DNA of 8,793 bases, from NCBI GenBank assembly GCA_030147305.1, contig JASLAE010000049.1, positions 1 to 8,793 of the forward strand, read 5' to 3'. The translations under genes and the position numbers were made by a program. Each line of letters opens with the position of its first letter. Position 1 is the first letter of the stretch. Of this stretch, positions 6,531-8,793 are shown one piece after another. Source of the stretch: Cesiribacter sp. Lineage in GTDB: Bacteria > Bacteroidota > Bacteroidia > Cytophagales > Cyclobacteriaceae. The notes beneath the pieces are model-generated. The model was given only the letters and a program-made list of their open reading frames with translations, ran no database searches and was not told where the DNA came from.

Positions 6531-7043
6531 ATGGCATCAAACAAGTGTGTTTTTCTGGACCGGGATGGGGTAATTAACAAAGATTATGTAGACTATGTAT
6601 ATTCTGCCGGTAAGCTGCAAATCCTGCCAGGTGTTGTAGAGGCACTTCAGCTGCTAAAGGGTGCAGGCTATTTACTGATTGTGATCACCAACCAATCGGG
6701 CATAGCCAAAGGCATCTATACCAGGCAGGAAATGCATGAAACCCATCGGCTAATCCAGGAAGCCTGCGACAGGGCCATCGACCATTTTTATTATGCCCCC
6801 TGGCACCCAAGCGTTAGCGAAAGCCTAACCAGAAAGCCCGACAGCCTGATGCTGGAGCGTGCTATTGGCCGCTACCGCGTAGATCCTGCAATCTCATGGA
6901 TGCTGGGCGATAAGCATACCGATCTGATTCCTGCCAAAAAGCTTGGCTTGAGCACCATACAGGTGGATCTTCAGGACAGCCCCATTGCTGATTATAAGGC
7001 AAAGAATCTTTTAGACGCCACGCAGCACATTATTCTTGCCTGA
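6531..7043 (+). CDS. HAD-IIIA family phosphatase, GmhB-like, lacking zinc cysteines
   Basis: This 170-residue cytoplasmic phosphatase has all HAD motifs: nucleophile Asp10 and acid/base Asp12 in FLDRDGVIN (8-16), motif II TNQSG (53-57), motif III Lys102 in RKP (101-103) and motif IV GDKHTD (126-131). The layout matches GmhB, the D-glycero-manno-heptose 1,7-bisphosphate 7-phosphatase, and the N-terminal half of HisB. Those proteins usually carry a zinc loop with a CxH and a later CxC just before RKP. Here the loop reads APWHP...LTRKP (89-103) and contains no cysteine. Some HAD-IIIA relatives lack the zinc, so the enzyme is probably active but its substrate is less certain. I start at ATG 6531, three residues before the first beta-strand; a TTG at 6501 is unlikely. 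No heptose or lipopolysaccharide gene is adjacent; fabI lies 154 bases downstream on the same strand. Confidence 0.87.
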   Translation: MASNKCVFLDRDGVINKDYVDYVYSAGKLQILPGVVEALQLLKGAGYLLIVITNQSGIAKGIYTRQEMHETHRLIQEACDRAIDHFYYAPWHPSVSESLTRKPDSLMLERAIGRYRVDPAISWMLGDKHTDLIPAKKLGLSTIQVDLQDSPIADYKAKNLLDATQHIILA

Positions 7044-7090
7044 TTCCCCGCTGCACAGCGATCAATTCAGCTTAAAACACCTGCTATTTC

Positions 7091-7123
7091 CCGGAAATTT
7101 GTATTTTGCCAGCCAAATGCCGG
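7091..7123 (+). promoter_or_regulatory. Promoter-like element framed by an imperfect inverted repeat upstream of fabI
   Basis: TATTTTG (7102-7108) resembles the Bacteroidota -7 TAnnTTTG element, one base short. It is bracketed by CCGG-aa-ATTTG (7091-7101) and CAAAT-g-CCGG (7114-7123), which pair over nine bases with a small internal mismatch. This could be a fabI promoter with an operator, or a leader hairpin. The fabI start codon is 90 bases downstream, leaving room for a leader. Confidence 0.3.
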
Positions 7124-7197
7124 AATAGCTACCTATGGCTATAGGCTGTGATCCGCAAATAATCAACAACAATACGCTCAACGAACATAAAAATCAT

Positions 7198-8010
7198 ATG
7201 GCCACCAACCTACTGAAAGGAAAGAAAGGAATCATTTTTGGCGCACTGGACGAGAATTCTATTGCCTGGAAAACTGCGCTTAGATGCCACGAAGAGGGCG
7301 CTCAATTCATTCTAACCAATGCTCCCGTTGCCATGCGCATGGGTAAAATCAATGAGCTTGCCCAGCAGTGCAATACACAGGTGATACCTGCCGATGCAAC
7401 CTCTGTAGAAGATCTTGAAAAGCTTTTTAGTCAGTCTATGGAGCTCATGGGTGGCAAGCTGGACTTCGTATTGCATTCCATTGGCATGAGTCCAAACGTG
7501 CGCAAAGGCAAGCCTTATACCGACCTCAACTACGACTGGTTTCTGAAATCGCTGGACATCTCCGGCATCTCATTTCATAAAGTGCTGCAAACTGCCGATA
7601 AGCTGGATGCCATGAACGAGTGGGGCAGCATTCTTGCCCTTACGTATATTGCGGCGCAGCGCACTTTCCCCGATTACAGTGATATGGCACAGGCCAAAGC
7701 TGTGCTGGAAAGCATTGCCCGCAGCTATGGCTACTTCTTTGCAAAGAAAAACAAGGTGCGTGTAAACACTATTTCACAAAGCCCAACCATGACTACCGCC
7801 GGTTCTGGCGTGGGTGGTTTTGATGTGTTCTTCGACTATGCCAATAAAATGTCGCCCTTGGGCAATGCCTCAGCAGAAGATTGCGCCAACTACATTGCCG
7901 TAATGTTCTCTGATTACACCCGCATGGTTACCATGCAAAACCTGATGCACGACGGTGGCTTCAGCAACAGCGGCATCACCGAAGAAATTGTAGCACAAAT
8001 GACCAGATAG
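7198..8010 (+). CDS. fabI: Enoyl-[acyl-carrier-protein] reductase, FabI type
   Basis: FabI carries out the last step of each cycle of type II fatty-acid elongation, reducing trans-2-enoyl-ACP with NAD(P)H in the cytoplasm. The 270-residue protein is a short-chain dehydrogenase-fold enzyme with the FabI form of the active site: Tyr150, Tyr160 and Lys167, at the same spacing as Tyr146, Tyr156 and Lys163 of E. coli. The cofactor loop GALDENSIA is at 15-23 and HSIG at 93-96. After the catalytic lysine, ISQSPTMTTAGSG (192-204) replaces the ISAGPIRT-like segment of E. coli; I believe this is common in Bacteroidota FabI but cannot check. I start at ATG 7198, as LLKGKKGIIFGA begins soon after. An in-frame ATG at 7135 would add 21 residues of unlikely character. 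The gene appears to be a single unit, with a hairpin just after its stop. Triclosan-type inhibitors target this family. Confidence 0.96.
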   Translation: MATNLLKGKKGIIFGALDENSIAWKTALRCHEEGAQFILTNAPVAMRMGKINELAQQCNTQVIPADATSVEDLEKLFSQSMELMGGKLDFVLHSIGMSPNVRKGKPYTDLNYDWFLKSLDISGISFHKVLQTADKLDAMNEWGSILALTYIAAQRTFPDYSDMAQAKAVLESIARSYGYFFAKKNKVRVNTISQSPTMTTAGSGVGGFDVFFDYANKMSPLGNASAEDCANYIAVMFSDYTRMVTMQNLMHDGGFSNSGITEEIVAQMTR

Positions 8011-8011
8011 A

Positions 8012-8040
8012 GGGTTTCTGACAAACCCCTGCCTGCTTTT
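8012..8040 (+). terminator. Hairpin just after the fabI stop, possible weak terminator
   Basis: GGGTTT (8012-8017) pairs perfectly with AAACCC (8023-8028) around the loop CTGAC, starting one base after the fabI stop. The only T run is TTTT at 8037-8040, eight bases past the stem, so termination would be inefficient. It may instead protect the 3' end of the message. Confidence 0.4.
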
Positions 8041-8090
8041 ATGCAACACAATCTCTTCAGTTAAAGAAAGCTACAAGACAATTCCCTGAT

Positions 8091-8705
8091 ATGAGATCCA
8101 TAAAATTAATGATCTGTGCAGCCGCGTTAGTACTCTTAACTGCTGGCAGCGCCTTCTCACAATATAATGTGTTAAAGGTAGATGCCCTGGGCTATATCAG
8201 GGATCGGGTGTATCTGGGGTATGAGCGTACTTTTTTCAAAAAAGCGTCTGTAGGGCTGGCTTATGAGAATAATACTTATACTCAGGATGAACTTTCGGGT
8301 GGTGGAGAGTATATGATGCGCACACAGGGGGTAATTCCTGAATTCCGCTATTATCCTTTTCATAAAAGAAGGGCTGCACCGCTTGGTTTTTTTGCCGGCG
8401 CGGCCTTTCGGTACGCCAAAGTATCCGAAACCTATACCCCTAATAATACCGAGCTTAAGGGTGATTTGATCAACTATGGCCTGATCAGCGGCTACAAGTT
8501 CAGGTATCGGTCTTTCATCACGGAATTTCTGCTGGGTTATGGCAGCGGCACGCTTAATGATGAATTTCTGGCAGCAGACCGCAGGGCCTTCAGGGATTAT
8601 AGCGATCAGGATTCTATTGACGAGCTTTTGCGAAACCTGCGTATGGAAATATCACTGGGATTTGTTTTCCCTAAGATCAATACCAAAACATCGGGCAGAT
8701 ATTGA
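8091..8705 (+). CDS. Secreted DUF3575-like outer-membrane beta-barrel protein of unknown function
   Basis: I do not recognise a specific function. The 204-residue product starts with a clear Sec signal peptide: a basic MRSIK, a hydrophobic core (residues 6-18), and likely cleavage after AFS with Gln24 as first mature residue, a common pattern in Bacteroidota. The rest alternates hydrophobic and polar residues in short strands rich in Tyr, Phe and Gly. Examples are DRVYLGYERTF, VIPEFRYYPF, LGFFAGAAFRYAKV, SFITEFLLGYGSG and a C-terminal MEISLGFVFPK. That is the look of a small outer-membrane barrel. The N-terminal NVLKVDALGYIRDRVYLGYER segment and the RYYPF...APLGFFAG spacing resemble DUF3575 proteins. 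The ATG at 8091 places the signal peptide at the very N-terminus. It is 80 bases from fabI, beyond a hairpin, and ends ahead of a strong terminator at 8734, so it may be its own transcription unit or the last gene of the fabI unit. Confidence 0.8.
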   Translation: MRSIKLMICAAALVLLTAGSAFSQYNVLKVDALGYIRDRVYLGYERTFFKKASVGLAYENNTYTQDELSGGGEYMMRTQGVIPEFRYYPFHKRRAAPLGFFAGAAFRYAKVSETYTPNNTELKGDLINYGLISGYKFRYRSFITEFLLGYGSGTLNDEFLAADRRAFRDYSDQDSIDELLRNLRMEISLGFVFPKINTKTSGRY

Positions 8706-8733
8706 TAGGCGCCTTGCATAAATTAATTACCGG

Positions 8734-8768
8734 AAGGAGGGTAGCGGCTGCTATCCTCCTTTTATTTT
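8734..8768 (+). terminator. Strong rho-independent terminator after the beta-barrel gene
   Basis: AAGGAGGGTAGC (8734-8745) pairs with GCTATCCTCCTT (8750-8761) over 12 base pairs with a single G-T wobble, around the tetraloop GGCT. The T-rich tract TTATTTTG follows at once (8762-8769). It lies 28 bases after the TGA at 8703-8705 and is the best intrinsic terminator in the window. Confidence 0.88.
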
Positions 8769-8793
8769 GAGGGAGCGCAGGCTGGCTGCACCC

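Noticed and set aside
8769..8793. Possible end of a convergent gene at the right edge
   Set aside because: Only about 25 bases are visible, too few to support a coding call on either strand.

Overview
The window looks like an ordinary chromosomal segment of a Bacteroidota bacterium, most likely from the Cytophagales side of the phylum. The reasons are the style of the FabI and DUF3575-like proteins, a mid-range GC content, A-rich leaders with almost no Shine-Dalgarno sequences, and a few matches resembling the phylum's TAnnTTTG promoter element. The genus cannot be fixed from the sequence alone. I see no tRNA, rRNA, CRISPR array, insertion sequence, integrase or phage gene, and no abrupt change in base composition.

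Layout. On the minus strand, an ABC-transporter ATPase (YbbA/LolD type, 2606-1902) is followed by a long FtsX-type permease (YbbP type) that starts at 1739 and runs off the left edge. The permease stays open for 579 codons without a stop. Divergently, on the plus strand, there is a TesA-like SGNH esterase/lysophospholipase lipoprotein (2771-3481). Nicotinate phosphoribosyltransferase pncB (3545-4723) and nicotinamidase pncA (4749-5366) come next. They are followed by a zinc-free MDR-family NAD(P)H oxidoreductase (5407-6402), a small HAD-IIIA phosphatase resembling GmhB (6531-7043), enoyl-ACP reductase fabI (7198-8010) and a secreted beta-barrel-like protein of DUF3575 type (8091-8705). A strong intrinsic terminator at 8734-8768 closes the series. 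No gene-free stretch exceeds about 165 bases.

How the genes fit together. The divergent tesA / ybbA-ybbP pair is a linkage known from Enterobacteria, where the transporter has been annotated as tied to lysophospholipase L1; seeing it here suggests a conserved envelope or lipid function. The pncB-pncA pair carries out two consecutive steps of NAD salvage: nicotinamide to nicotinate, then to nicotinate mononucleotide. The oxidoreductase, HAD phosphatase and FabI are probably separate housekeeping units: redox/detoxification, sugar-phosphate metabolism and fatty-acid elongation.

I found no convincing undescribed system. The most useful second-look items are the conserved tesA/ybbAP arrangement with a lipid-anchored TesA, the HAD phosphatase that lacks the GmhB zinc cysteines, the inverted repeats in the tesA/ybbA intergenic region, and an inverted repeat framing a promoter-like element upstream of fabI.
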